Source of the DNA: Rhodosporidiobolus odoratus
Lineage: Eukaryota; Basidiomycota; Microbotryomycetes; Sporidiobolales; Sporidiobolaceae
Assembly: GCA_034387635.1 (NCBI GenBank)
Contig: JAOANU010000001.1
Location: forward strand, 1,426,001-1,490,000
Length of the DNA: 64,000 bases
Reading direction: 5' to 3'
The translations under genes were made by a program, and so were the position numbers. The notes beneath the pieces were generated by a model, which saw only the letters and a list, made by a program, of their open reading frames with translations, did not search any database and was not told the DNA's origin. Of this stretch, positions 43,304 to 55,135 are shown in pieces. The first letter of the stretch is position 1. Every line of letters starts with the position of its first letter.

Positions 43304-45768
43304 TCAGCTCTCGAAGAACGACAGGTCATCCAGCGACAGCGGCCCCGACCTACTCCGTTGTGGTGGTGGGGCAGGTTTCGCCGTGCTCCTCACGGGCGCT
43401 GGAGCTAGCGTTTCGACCGGTATCGGCGATACCGCCCTTTGTGCTGCAGGTGGGGCGGACGACGAAGGCGCGGGTGGGGGAGGCGCGATGCTGATGAGCC
43501 CGCCTGAGCCGCCACGAGACGATGCTAGAGGCTGTGACGGGGGAGGCGGAGGTGCGAGGGGGAGTATGGGCGTGATGGGCCGGGCGGAGGCGGAACTGGG
43601 AGAAGCGGTGGACGTGCGGGCTGGAGGGGAGATGGTCGCGATGCCGGGCGGAGGGGAGACGAGAGATGAACGCGAGGCCAAGGAGCGCAGAGAGGCAGGG
43701 GGCTTCGGCGGTAGTATATTGGCAGAAGATGGCTGACCGCGAGGGATGGGCGACAGAACGGCGGAAGAGGATAAAGGTCGAGCCGAGGGAGCGACAGCTT
43801 GAGGGTTCGATGTAGAAGCGACTACCGAATCGAAGAATGCATCGAAGGAATCGTCTTGTGCAGCAGCGGAAGAAGCCGACTGAGGCTCGCCTCTTTGACG
43901 GAAAGAGGCGAGTGCAGCTGAAGGGGCCGAGGCGGCGGAAGAGATTGAGATCGGCTGTACAGGTCCCGAATCAGCTGAACGACCATAAGAAACGGGTTGC
44001 GGAGCCGGGGTGACACCGAAAGTATCGCCGAGAGGGTCGAAAGGATCCAATGTTCTCGCCGAAGCGGGCTTGGTACTGGGTTTGACCGGCGCTGTGGCTA
44101 GCGAGCCTAGAAGGCCGCCAAAATCATCTTCCGGAGGTGCAGACGCAAGCTGCTGCGCCTTCCCTCGTCGCAAACGGTCGCCGAAGAAGCCGCTCACTTC
44201 CTCCTCGACCTCTTCAATCGCCTCTTTCGCCTTGACCATCTGGGTCACACCCACGCTCGCCAGCACGTCAAAGTCGTCGTCCTTGAAGGTCATCTCATCA
44301 CCGCTTGCCCGTTCTTTCTCTGTCGACCGCCTTTGCTCGCCTTCTTCGTTACCGGCCGTAGGCTTCTTGAACCGGCTCAGGAAGCGACCGACCGCACCCT
44401 GTTGCTGCGGCTCGGCCGAATCGGTGCGTCCGAACTCGCCAGGGTTGACCTCCTCGACGCCAAGCGTGCGTGGATCCTCCTCCTGCTCCTGCTTCGGCTG
44501 CTCGGGCGCAGCAGGCGCCGCAGTCTCCTTCCCTCGACTCCACCAGGAAGTCCTGACCGGCGCCACTTTACTCGGTGCGTCGAGATCGAATTCGTCGCCA
44601 GCGTGACGTCTTGTCTGGCCCGCCGGAGGAGGCTGAACACCTTCGATGGAAGACATGCCTGTGCCGCTGGGCGCCTGCTTCGCGCCTGGCAAGCTGATCC
44701 CGCTTGCGCTATCAAAGGCGGCGTTGATCGTCTCAGCGGATTTGGCAGCCGTCTGATCTACGCCGGCCTTGAATTTGGGAAGGACGGAAGCGAAGCGAGA
44801 AAAGGCTGAGCGGGCAGCAGGTGCGGCGTCGGTGGAGGAACGAAGAGCTTCGTCTGCTTGTTCTTCCTGTTCGGTGGCATCTTGCGGCGTAGGCTGTATG
44901 GTACGCGAACCAAGTCTGGTGAGGCCTGTCGAACCACGTTCTGCGACAGGGACAAAGTGAAACGCACAATCTCCTTGGCCTTCTCCTCCGCTTCCAGCAT
45001 TTCCCGCTCTCTCTGCAGCTCTGCCTCTCGCCGCTCTTCCCACCCTTTCGCGCTCCCCCATGCCTCTTCACCCTGATCTGCCGCCCCCTCCCGCAAGTCC
45101 ATACTTCCTCTTCTCGACGTCTTTGCCCTCTCGAATGCATCACCAAAGCTAGGCATTGTATCTGGAATATCTGGCGGCTCCCAGCCTGTTTCCGCCGGGT
45201 CGACCCAGCCTGAAGACTGTTCTTCGGCGGGTTGTGGAGGTGAAGGAAGGGCGATACGGAGGGAAGCAATGGGGGGAAGGTCGTCTTCTGCTGCGCCGGC
45301 CCAACCTCGGCCATCGTCTGGCTCTTCTGTCGGTGATGCGGGCTGAGAAGAGTCGTCGGGAGGGGCTGCAAAGGTGTGGGTCGGGGGAGAAGGCGGTACG
45401 GCGAAAGAAACGGGAGGAAGAGGGGGCGAAGAGGTTATATTGCCTTGCGATGTTTCGTCGGCTATCGTTGGCGGTCTTCTTAGCTCCGGCGACTCCGCAT
45501 CCCAGCCTCGGTCGTCCGTTCCAGGCACTGTTGGCTCCTCCACCTCGATGTCCTTGTCCTCGTCCTCGTTGTCGTCGATTGCCGCCCCTCTTGTGCCGCC
45601 AAATGCGCCAGGGGTGTAGTCATCCACAGCTGAGCCCCAACCTTCATCATCTGTTCCCCAGGCAGGTGTCGTGAATGTATTGCTGGTGGGGGGCGAGAGG
45701 CTGAGTTTCGGAGATGCAAGTTGAGGAGGCGGGGAAGAGAAGCTGTCGTCGCCCCAAGGGTTGTCCAT
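43304..45768 (-). CDS. disordered trafficking-adaptor-like protein (possibly Laa2-related)
   Basis: Two exons (44968-45768 and 43304-44893) join across a 74-nt intron at KEI-PTPQD and encode 796 residues. The N-terminus is acidic with WG repeats (DNPWGDDSF, PAWGTDDEGWGS, DDRGWDAES). A charged coil (WEERREAELQREREMLEAEE) precedes the intron. The second half carries short motifs used to bind clathrin adaptors: DDFGGLLG (gamma-ear type), LDPFDPLGDTFG (DPF type), FDAFFDS, and the extreme C-terminus LSLDDLSFFES. A middle block (SRFASVLPKFKAGVDQTAAK) is the only stretch likely to fold. This set suggests an accessory protein of AP-1 or GGA-dependent traffic, such as yeast Laa2, but I cannot prove family membership from motifs this short. 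No signal peptide or membrane helix is seen. Confidence 0.75.
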
Positions 45769-46049
45769 AACGATGGACGGAGAGGCTCGCGCGATGCCGA
45801 AGCAGCCTGTGCCAAAGTGAGGAACGACAAGAAAAGGCGGGCTCGGCTTGTGGGCCGGGTGGGACAAACAGCCGTTTGCATTGCTCAACAATGTAATACC
45901 GCATACATATGTAGCTGCGAGAACGATAAGATACGACATCCACATTAGGGTACTGTACGAACAGAGAGGTATCCTACCAAGCAAACACAGGTATACAATT
46001 CCGACTGTTTTTTTTCCCTCCTCGCCTGCCTTCCTCCTGCCATCCCTGC

Positions 46050-48399
46050 CTAAGCCATCTTGGCCGCACACTTGATCCCCGTGATCAACATCTCCTTGTC
46101 CCCCTTCGTGTCCGTGTAGAACAGGTATTCGTCGTCGTCCTTGAGCCGGACTGCGAAGGAGTTGGGCATCAGGGCGTCCTCGACCTCGTCGGCAATCTTC
46201 GAGATATTGCTGGTCTGAATATGGTCAAGCGGGTGTTCCAGATCCTACGGTGCCATGACATGAGTGCTGAATGGGAAAGGTGTGAGGGAAAACAGAATGT
46301 ACCGCTGCGTTCTTGAAAAGTGACAAGCCGGAGCCGCTTAACTGGTAGTGGCGGCGTTTCCAGAGCTGCCAGCATCAAGTGGTCAGATGGAACGCCAAGG
46401 GGAAGATGACAGAGTATGCGCACCATCGAGTTCCCTCCCTGTGCGTTGACTGACCCGCTCAGCATGACCTCCCCCTTCTCCCGCTTTTCCACCAACGCTC
46501 GTCGTCTTTCCTCAATCTGCCGCACTCGCGTTTCCTCTCGTCTCCTGATCTCCTCCTGCTCTCTCAACTTCTTCTCCGCCCTCTGCTGCTCAATCAACAA
46601 CCTCATCTCCTCTTCCGCCTGTCTAGTCCGTTCCTCCTCATCCAGCCTCAGCCGTTCAGCTTCTTCCCGCTCCAACTCTTCCTGCTCGAGCCTCAACCGC
46701 TCACTCTCCTGCCAAGCTCTTCGCTCCTCCTCCGCTCTTACCCGCTCTTCCTCCGCTTTGAACAACGCCGCTTCTTCCTGTAACCGCCTTTCTTCCACCG
46801 CAAGCGCTGCAGCCGCTTCCTCCTCCTTTCTCCGTTCTTCCTCTTCGGTTCTCGCCAGTGCCTCTGCCTCCTTTTCTAGCTGAGCAAGTCTTGACCGCTC
46901 CGCCTCCTCTCTCGCAAGATCCTCCGCCTCCCTCTCCCTTTCCTCCCGTTGCATCCTAGCAGCCTCCTCCCGCTGTGTCCGAGCCGCAACCGCAGCAGCA
47001 GCCGTAGCAGCCTTGTCCTCCTGTCCGTCCTCGTCTGGTACGACGTCGACCGGCACAGACTGCACCGAGGGTTTGAGCGATGCGCTGCTTGAACCGGCGG
47101 CGGGGTCGGCGAAGAGAGGTCGAGGGGGAGAGATGACGAACTCTGTGGTGGTGGCAGCGGGAGAATGTGGGGCGAGCATCGCCGCTGCGGCAGAGTCGAA
47201 GAGGCCGCTCGCTTCGACTGCGCCATCGGTACGAGGGGAAGAAGCGCAGTGGTGGGTTTGTCGTCGCCATTCATCGGCAGGATTAGGTGCGATATGAGGC
47301 TCTGAGGTCGAAAGAGAGGTAGCAGAGGCGCCGAGGTTGTATGAGGGCGAGACGGGCCCCTGGCTGGAAGGGAAGGCGTGTGGAGCCGTCCCGTTCGTAG
47401 GGGAACGGGTGGCGTCGTAAGTGCTCGCGCTGGGTGCGCCCAGGTGAGAAGGAAAGCCGGACTCGAATCCTTGCGGAAGGGGCGATTGATGTTCGATGCT
47501 GGGAGGGGATGCAGGGTGGAAACCGTGTGCTGACGGTGCATCGGCCAGGGCGGGAGATTGGGTGGGCATGGAAGCTTGCTGTTGCTGGGGAGAGTTGGAG
47601 CGAACCGACACATTTGATGTATCGGTAACAATGCCGTTCGGCAGTGGCGAGGGAGGCTTCAGCGGGTTGTTGGCGGGACTACGCAAGCCAGATTGGGCGA
47701 AAGACGAGGAAGGGGCAGAGGCAAATTGGTCTCGAGGGTAGGAAGGCTGAGAGAGAGCTGGTGAAGAAAGGCTGGAGCTCGTCGGAGGGTGTCGCATGGG
47801 CGGAGTAGAGGGCGAGTGTGGCCTGGAGCGAGCGAGTTTCGTCCAAATGAACGACGGACTGTCGAAGTCGGCTAGGGAAGTTGCGTCAAGAGTGCCATTG
47901 CTTAAGCGGAAGGCTGATGAAAACGCTCGAGCTTGTACGAGCGCACGTGCTGCAGATGACGAGGTGGTTCAGCTTGCCGCATATGAATGGAAAGATGGGA
48001 AGGAGAAGAGGAAGTGCGGACCTCGTCGCACTCCTCCGACCGCATTTGGCACCAAGCTGAAGCTGACCAAGCTGCCTTCGAGCCTGAACAGACCGTGCTG
48101 TACCTCGTTGTTGACCTGTCCGTGAAGAGTAAGCGTGGTACTGGACTGAGAAGTCGGAGGAAAGGCCGTACGAGATGCCCTCTCAGCTCCTCCAAGCCAC
48201 CCAGTCCTGCATGCCGTAAGCTGAGTCTGTTCCCTGGGAGTTGTGGTGCGAGTATAAACCTGCACGAGGGTGTACTCGCTAAGTTGCGAGTTAGCCGGAG
48301 TGATCAGAGAGGGACAGCGTACCAGTCGACAGAGGGAGAGGCGCTGCGCAGATCCCGATACGCCTGTGCTATCCGGGGATCTGAGAGGTCTACAGCCAT
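46050..48399 (-). CDS. ADF-H (cofilin-like), coiled-coil and PH-domain protein
   Basis: Six exons (48323-48399, 48172-48259, 48022-48115, 46424-47949, 46303-46365, 46050-46244) join in phase to 680 residues. Exons 1-4 build an ADF-H domain at about residues 3-120: MAVDLSDPRIAQAYRDLRSA, W-FILAPQLPGNRLSLRHAG, LGGLEELRGHL, NNEVQHGLFRLEGSLV and VRRARALVQARAFSSAF. None of these pieces is visible as one long frame. A Pro/Ser-rich linker follows, then about 200 residues of Glu/Arg/Leu coiled coil, and a C-terminal PH domain (LWKRRHYQLSGSGLSLFKNA, DEYLFYTDTKGDKEMLITGI, KCAAKMA). ADF-H domains bind actin; PH domains bind phosphoinositides or proteins. The combination suggests a link between cortical actin and the plasma membrane (inference). 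The individual domains are solid, but I do not recognise a named family. Confidence 0.85.
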
Positions 48400-48558
48400 T
48401 GATTGATAGACAAGCAAGCGAGATGATGGGATAAGAGCCGGCCCCCAAAATCCGAGGTGATCTTGCAGATTGGTCGAACCTCGATTGACACTGCGAAAGC
48501 TGATAACATACGAACTACGAAAGACAACGCTAAACTACATCCCTCAAGTATAGAGCAA

Positions 48559-50753
48559 CTATCGCCAACCAGCCCTCACCGGGACTCCCCTTCCACCAAC
48601 TCCTCCCGCGGGACGCGTCGACTTCACAGCAGGAGCTGCTTTGACCGGAGGAGCAGCGACCGGGCGTGACTTCGCAAGACGTGGAAGCATTGACGGGCCG
48701 GAGGGCAGTGCTGGTACGGGAGGAGGAGTAACGGTGGTATTTGTCGTGGACAAGGCCGTATCTCGAAGGGAAAGCGACGACTTGAACCGCGGGAGGCGAG
48801 AGACAGGCGCCAGTGGTGCGGTGGGGGGTGGAGGCGGGGGCGAGGCGGGTCGCTCGTCGACCGTGACGTCCTCTTCATCGCTCTCCAGCAAGATGTCGAG
48901 TGCGCAAACGTAGTCGCCATCGTCCTCCCATTCCCCTTCGGCATCTGCCTCTGCCGGAAAGTACCGAGTCGAATGCGCCGATGGCGTCCTCTGGAGCTCG
49001 TAGCTCAGGTCGGCAAACTCGCGCTCCAGCTCGTCCATCAAGGTCGACTTGCTCCATCGTTTGAGGGATCCGATCGACGACGCCGAAGTCGAAGGCGTGA
49101 GTCCCGCAGACACCGTCCCACCCGACGGTTTCCACTTCCACGCTCCGACACTGCTGCTGTTCCGGCTCGCCGAAGACCTGCTACTCCCCCTCGACGAACT
49201 CGACTCGAGCGACGAGTTGCTCGTGCTGCGCGTCCAGCCGTTGTACGAGTCGCGATACTGATTCGCAAAGTCGTCGACCGCCACGCCTTCGTCGACGTCG
49301 TCCTCCCATGCCTCTGGACCCGGCTGCTCTGCGCCGCTTTCCGGATCCTCATCGACCGGTTCTCGACCCAGCCTGTCAAGTGCGTCTCCTTCGAACCCTT
49401 GACTTGCGAGACGCTTCAGCGCCATACGAGTGATGAGGACTTCGGAATCGACCCGGGTCATCGAGTTGGAGATCTCGTTGGTATGAAGCTGGAGGGACGG
49501 TGACAGCGGAAGACGGTCCCCGGCATTCTGTCGGGCGTCGAGAAGGGTCGTGGTGCGAGGCAGAGCGGTGGAGAGGTCGCGAGAGTAACGGTTCGAGTAG
49601 GAAGAGACCGCAGACTCGGCAACGGAGCGAGCAGGAGAAGGCGGCGCAGTCATATGGATGTTGCGGATGGGTGGGAAGGACGGCTCCGACCCCCGGCATC
49701 GCAGAGTCGGCGTTGGTGCTGCATCGGTGAGCGGCGACGATGTACCGACGAATGCTGACCATTGCGAAATGAGGTCGTCTTCGTCGCCGTCCTTCGGCTG
49801 GATTAGCACGCCTCCTCCGCGCCTGCCCGGCGAGGGCATGGACGTCGCCTGGGAGTAGACTGACTCGCTCCCGGCAGAGGCGTCGCGGCCCATCTCGGTG
49901 GAAGCCCGCCCATCGACGGAGGTAGTAAGGGCAGCGAAAAGGCGCTTCCTCGTCCCGCCTCGAACGATAGATCCCGTCCGCGAATGACGGTGAGCACTGC
50001 GGACGGTAGCCGTACGGCGAAGGGAGCTTGGCGCGCGCTTGTGGGATGAATGGCGGCGGGAGACTGGCGTGGTGGGTCTGTCGAGCTCGGAGGAGGAAGA
50101 GGAAGCGGACGAGTTACGGGATTGCATGGTGGGTGCCCCCGTGATCATAGCTGCCGCGAGGTCACCGGAAGATGCTACTGGACGGAGAATGCGGCTAGCA
50201 TGCAGCTTGAACGGATCATCCGCCGGATTGGATACATGGGACTGGCGAGGTGGAAGGCGAGGTCGCTGTTTGAGGGGCGGGAAGGACTTGGGTCGCGGTC
50301 CCTCGCTCAATGCGACGGCAGGTCTGGACGACGGGAGTGTAGAGACGGAGAAGTTGCGTCGTGCATGAAGAGCTGCGGCGTTCGAGGGATGGTGGAGAGA
50401 GGTTGACGGAAGACTTGAACTGCGGGGGGTAGGGCGGGTGGACCCTTCGGCGGATGAGAGGTATGGGAGGCTGGAGGACGGGAGGAAGCCGACCGATGGA
50501 TGTTTCGAGGTTGTAGAGGCCTGCGAGAGTCGGGTTGTCTGCGAAGGAAATTAGGGTCAGCTTGATGAGACGACTGCTTCATCCTAGCTCGCATATGGCT
50601 CACCCTGGGAAGTTGCTGCTCCGACCGTCTTGAAGGTTGCTTGGGCGGAGGAGGAGCGCGTCGCTCTTGCATAGGGGGAAGAAAGGGGGACGCGGCGAAA
50701 GATTCTCGCTTGGGAGCTTTGCCAAATCGTGCAAGTGGGATGCGCGAATCCAT
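48559..50753 (-). CDS. Ser/Arg/Pro-rich protein, unknown function
   Basis: Two exons (50604-50753 and 48559-50538, 65-nt intron) give 709 residues from MDSRIPLARFGKAPKRESF to GRGVPVRAGWR. The sequence is mostly disordered and Ser-rich, with many RRxS/RxxS sites (SRRHSSHKRAPSSLRRTATV, SAHRHSRTGS) that could be phosphorylated by basophilic kinases. Better-ordered patches are DDLISQWSAFVGTSSPL, VLITRMALKRLASQGFEGDA, WEDDVDEGVAVDDFANQYRD and SLKRWSKSTLMDELEREFAD. The C-terminus has an acidic block (LDILLESDEEDVTVDE) and Pro/Ala-rich repeats. No enzyme motif, membrane helix or known domain is seen. Composition fits a basidiomycete regulatory or cell-polarity scaffold, which is speculation. Confidence 0.75.
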
Positions 50754-51827
50754 AGCGAGTAGCAGTAGTAGTCAAGAGCAGAGAAGCGTCTATCATGCCT
50801 GCCTGCCCAGAAAAGCCTGAAGGCAAACAAACACCGCCGAAGCCAGGCCCTTCTGAAATTCCGATTTTGACGGCGTCCAACCCTGAGCTAGTGTTCCATC
50901 GCGCCAGTCTCGGAAGCACTGCGCAGCAGCCTTGATACTTGCCAAATCGAAGGAGCCTTATTAAAAAATCGTCTCGAGCTGTTCGACGGTGTCCAGCGAA
51001 GAGATCGGGATTTTGTGCGAAGGTCATTTCGTCCGAGTCCCATCTCTTGGTCACAACCTCATCCATTCTGGCTCGGTTCTCCGCGTCAACGACCTTGCCA
51101 GGAGCTTTAACGAGAAGTAGATGAGCTCGTGAAGTGTAGTACCGGGGTTCGGTATTTTCTTACGAGAAACGACTGCGCCTCTCTTCTTCGCTATTCCCCG
51201 TTCCCTGCCGCCCATTCCTCGTTTACATCTTCTCTTGAGAAAGCGCGCTGCCTGCGTGTCAAGAATGGCCAGGCCCCAGCCGGTATCACCCTTTTCCTTG
51301 CCGTTTGCTTTTCTACGTTGTGGTCATCTTTCCCCGGCGAATATTGGCAGCTCGAACGTTCTACCGGAGTTATGGGTGCATAAATGACGAACAAGCGTGC
51401 ACACGACCGAGGTCGCGAAGAAGACGAACAAGGGGCAGGACACCCCGGTTTCTACCCGCGCAGCGACCGCTCCGTCCACTGTCTGCAGTAGCAAGCTTCC
51501 GCAGGTACTCGTGAGTCTCGGTTACTGTTTGCTCTTCCGCAGTGTACGGCTCAGCAGCAACGGAACACCCAGCTTCACGAGCGTCCGTACACCTCCAGAC
51601 AGATTTGCAGGAAAAAAACAGGGGTCTCCCGCCAAGTCTCACAGCACAGACTCGATTCAACGTAGCGCACGTATAATGGTTGAGTGTCCGAATACCACGG
51701 TATACGCCGACAGCTGAGACGAGAACGATGTGCAAGTTTCGGTTGCGAAGGTCAACCGGCCCTGCATACCAGATTGTGTATGAAGGACGGGTCTACTTAC
51801 AGGTATAGGATGCTGTTGCGATATGCG
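50754..51827. other. 1.1-kb intergenic region with a coding-like minus-strand stretch
   Basis: No confident gene. Two overlapping minus-strand frames between about 50940 and 51240 look more protein-like than the rest. One starts at an ATG at 51066 (MDEVVTKRWDSDEMTFAQNP, then DLFAGHRRTARDDFLIRLLR). The other, upstream in another frame, has IAKKRGAVVSRKKIPNPGTT and LHELIYFSLKLLA and a strong GTAAGA donor in between. They could be exons of one small gene or 5' exons of the protein at 48559-50753. The remaining part up to 51827 shows nothing. Confidence 0.3.
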
Positions 51828-53274
51828 CTACACGGAAGTCAGAACAATAGTCACCACCTCTCCTGCTGCTGTGGTCGTAACCTTAACGATACCCTGCCCG
51901 TTGTCCTCTGCACTTACACCATTGCCTTCGACCAGGACCGACGCTCCATTCTTGTACATCCGGACTGTATCGTATACAATGTTGAACGTTTCTCCGGTTG
52001 TCGAGCCTGTCGTAATACTACAGCGGTATTCGGGATGCGGAAGAGGGGTGATGGTCTCGAGCTGGTAGATGAGGGACAGGTTGCCCGAGGTTGGCGAGCG
52101 CTGAACGTATGGAGCATGTCCGTCTATGAGAAGAGCTGTGAGCATGTCGTTGTACGCCATTAATCGAAAGAGAAGGGTAACAAACGCTGATAATACACAT
52201 CGCGGGCTCGTCCGGCGCAAAGGGGTGATTCACTGGATGCCATGGAGACAATCTTGTTCGGTATCCTGCCATTCAACAAGACGTCGAGGATGTAGACGAC
52301 CCTAGTGTTGTTACCTTCTTGTCTGCAATGGGAGAGCAGAGCAGAAAATCAACATGGAAAATGGTAACCAAGGTCCGGACATTCTCGAGCCCGAGTTCTA
52401 GGCTGATCTCCTGCCTTTTCAACAGCACGAGAGAGCGTACCGGAAAGACCAGCCGCTCAGCTTGAGTGTTGCCCGAGTGGCCTTGCTTTGTTCGGGATAA
52501 GATGGGTGTTCGACGGAAGTCTGGATAATCGTGCGCCAGTCGTCCGCTTCATCGTAGTCGCTGCAGTGTCACTTCCGGTCAGTTCTGTCAGGGACAAGCG
52601 CGTGAGTCGCGTTTTGGTGACTTACCGCTGGATGCCAATCAGGTCTCGAGGCGAAGCCAGTAGCCGAACCCCTTTCGTTAGGGCGTAGAACAGGACGGTG
52701 TCGCGGTCGTAACGCTCCATCATACAACCTACCTCGGTACGAGGATCCCATAAAGTCCGCATGCCGGGGAGCTGTACTACGCCCGCTAGGAACTGTGGAG
52801 AATTTGAGCGTGACCTGAAGGATCAGAGCTTTTTCCCGCATGGCTAAGTCCACATAGCACACCCTGGCAGGGTTACGGCCGCGCTAACGGGGCTCGGCGT
52901 GCAGCTTGTGGGGCAAGCGGAGCAGATGTAGGATGGTCGAAGAGCTACCGAGCGAAAAAACAGATTGACGTACTGCATCGGGAGTCACGCCCTCGACGAC
53001 GCTCTCGCCTCTGCAGAGCGGCAACGGATTGGAGTGCTGTGTGCAGTGGAGCTCAGCTCGCCGGAACACGAGGAGAGGTTAGCGAACGTACCGTTTCGTC
53101 GACTTTCTTCGACAAGTGGCATCCATTGTGGCCTTCGCCCAGGTCCTGCCAGCTTTCGGGCGAACTTTTGAGCTCAGCCAGAAAGCGTTGATGAGCAGTT
53201 TCAATCTCTGCTTCGTAAGGACAGGTGGTCGGGTAGTTTGAGACGGAGGGGAGTGGAGGTTGACTGAAGGTCAT
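51828..53274 (-). CDS. START-domain lipid-transfer-like protein
   Basis: A multi-exon gene from the ATG at 53274 (MTFSQPPLPSVSNYPTTCPY) to the TAG at 51828. The N-terminal helix EIETAHQRFLAELKSSPESW and DLGEGHNGCHLSKKVDET are followed by CRGESVVEGVTPDAV. Next come MRTLWDPRTEVGCMMERYDR and DTVLFYALTKGVRLLASPRD, the WD..R.....R.. core of START domains, then LKLSGWSFR, VVYILDVLLNGRIPNKIVSM and GHAPYVQRSPTSG. A beta-rich C-terminal part (LIYQLETITPLPHPEYRCSI, VKVTTTAAGEVVTIVLTSV) may be a second fold. START domains bind a single lipid or sterol in a closed pocket and move it between membranes; the ligand cannot be predicted. No signal peptide or membrane helix is seen, so the protein is probably cytosolic. 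The exon joint at RDVYYQ-LLIDGHAPY is well placed, but not every boundary was fixed. Confidence 0.8.
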
Positions 53275-53845
53275 GGCGGGCGCGTCGAGGTCTGCCGAGG
53301 AATGCTAGAGATGAAGCCCGTAACGTGTACACTCAGATGCACGGTACGAGTAGAGCAGAAAGAAGAGTGGTCGGAACCAGATTCTGTGACGACCGCACCT
53401 CGGGCTCAGGCGGGTCCGATGAGCGAGGGGACGGCATGCGCCGCGGATCCAACCGGCCAAGCAGAAGCACGTATACCTAAATGCGTCTCTTAGGCAGCGA
53501 CTCGACCTCTCTGAGGCGAACGACGAGTCCTGCTCGGCCCGTACCATCTTGCAGAGACGGCCCGAGGTTGGCGGGTCATGCAGAGGGTGGACTATCGCCC
53601 AGCGCCTCCGCGCATACTTACATGCCCTTCGCCAGGCTCGGGGTGCGCTTTCACCTCGGGTGTCGAGAGAGCTGAGTACGTGCTGAGCGGTAAACACAGA
53701 GTGAAAGGCGGGAGAGAGTGAGAGAGAGAAATCGAGGCGGGAGGATACAGTATTTCAGCTGCTTTGTACAGTCTTCGTGCTTATTGACTTTGCTAGGAGC
53801 TATCAGGAATGGGAGAAACCGTGCCAGTTGCGCGTTTTTACTGCG
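53275..53845. other. intergenic region, promoter of the START-domain gene
   Basis: 571 bp between two minus-strand genes: the promoter of the START gene on the left and the 3' flank of the PEBP gene on the right. I see no open frame with coding texture and no RNA gene. Confidence 0.45.
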
Positions 53846-54846
53846 TCACTTGGTTTCAGCGAGGAAGAAGTTGGCGCCGACAAGCTCTGCAGAGACGATG
53901 GACGCCGTCACGCGTAGTCAGTTCACCTAGCAAGCGAACAGTAAGCATGGTGGAGAGCAGGCTGCGTACCAAGCTCGTTCTTGCGGACGAACGACGCAAG
54001 GTCGAAGGAAGGGCGCTCGTCACCGTCGACACCCAGCTCGGGAGTATGGTCGACAGGCTGCTTGTAGACGAGGAACACATAGCGGTGGGGGCCAGTGCCG
54101 GCGGGAGGCGCGGGTCCTATATAGCAAGGCGAATCAGTACAAAGGGTAGAAGAAGTAAGGGCGCAGACGGGAAATACTGACCGAGGTACGTGGTGAGGGT
54201 CTCTCCGGCGGCCTGATTGGGCACAACGTTGGCGAGAGTCCAGTGCCTTCGGAATTGAGAAAGTATCAGCATGCTCTGCTAGCTAAAGTCAGCAAAGAGG
54301 TGCGGGAGAAAGCGTCGAGGAAAAGTACCTGAAAGGCGACCACTTCGGGTCCTCCCTGGATGGCGCATCGGGGTCCGCCAAGACGAGAGTGAACTTGCTG
54401 TCCTTCCCTTCAGGCGCGTTGAACGAGACGGAGGGCTCGACCTGGGTCGACTCGACGGAGTAAGTTTCCCCAGGCTGCACGTTGCCGAAGGTCGGGTACG
54501 TGGCATGGACGAGGACGGCAGGGTCAAAGGTCGAGGGGATGACGGATGAGCCGATAAGGCCAGCACCTTGGAGGCTGTCGCGGAAGAAAGGAAGGAAAAC
54601 CGGCGCGGTCAGCTCACACTCATCGTTCCGAGCGTGACCCCCCTCTTAGCGCCGCCATATGTGGGCTTGCCATGCTGACCGTTGCGGCTGGCCATTGCCC
54701 TGTCCGGTGCACATTCTCGAGGCCTTTCCCCCACTTCGTCTCCCGAATCGTCACACCTCCCGGGTGCAGCTATCGGTAGTCTTGCAATGGTCGGGATTGC
54801 TAGTCGAAATGACTAACGCTTTCTTGAGCTGTTCAACGGCGGCCAT
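53846..54846 (-). CDS. phosphatidylethanolamine-binding protein family (PEBP)
   Basis: Five exons (54818-54846, 54329-54574, 54182-54246, 53970-54116, 53846-53886) give 175 residues, a normal PEBP length. The sequence reads MAAVEQLKKALQGAGLIGSS, VIPSTFDPAVLVHATYPTFG, then the two PEBP signatures: TLVLADPDAPSREDPKW with HWTLANVVP, and YLGPAPPAGTGPHRYVFLVY. It ends NELELVGANFFLAETK. The ligand-pocket residues Asp-Pro-Asp-Ala-Pro-Ser-Arg and the GPxPPxGxxHRY loop are intact. Family members are small soluble proteins that bind phospholipid head groups or inhibit proteases and kinases (yeast Tfs1 inhibits carboxypeptidase Y and regulates Ras). Which function applies here is unknown. The first coding exon is 29 nt and is followed by a 242-nt intron. 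The absence of a signal peptide suggests a cytosolic protein. Confidence 0.93.
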
Positions 54847-55135
54847 GTTGTTCGAGTGATGTGAGGAGAGAAAGAGCGAAGTCGAAGACGTTGTCAAGTC
54901 TGACCGAGTCCGGATGACCTTCGCAACTTCGGACACTCGATGTCGAGCGATTTCTACATGTCACGCACGGCTCGACGGATAATCCTCGACAACATCCTGG
55001 TCTAGAGCTTGCACAATACGAGGATTAAACCTTGCGCGACCATTCAAATGTCGGTTAATACGGGAAAGCAAGACGAACGGAAGACGAAAGGATAAAGGTG
55101 AATGTGCTACCCTCCTGCTTCCCACTCGCATACCT

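Noticed and set aside
46416..46883. Plus-strand Ser/Leu/Arg-rich ORF.
   Set aside because: It is the antisense of the Glu/Arg coiled coil of the PH-domain gene, a known source of long shadow frames.
47987..48406. Plus-strand ORF with a plausible segment (PEQTVLYLVVDLSVKSK).
   Set aside because: It is antisense to the ADF-H exons, which join in phase on the minus strand and match a known domain.
51828..52220. Short ORF read as a complete small protein.
   Set aside because: Its upstream part is intron; the open part is the last exon of the START-domain gene after RDVYYQ.
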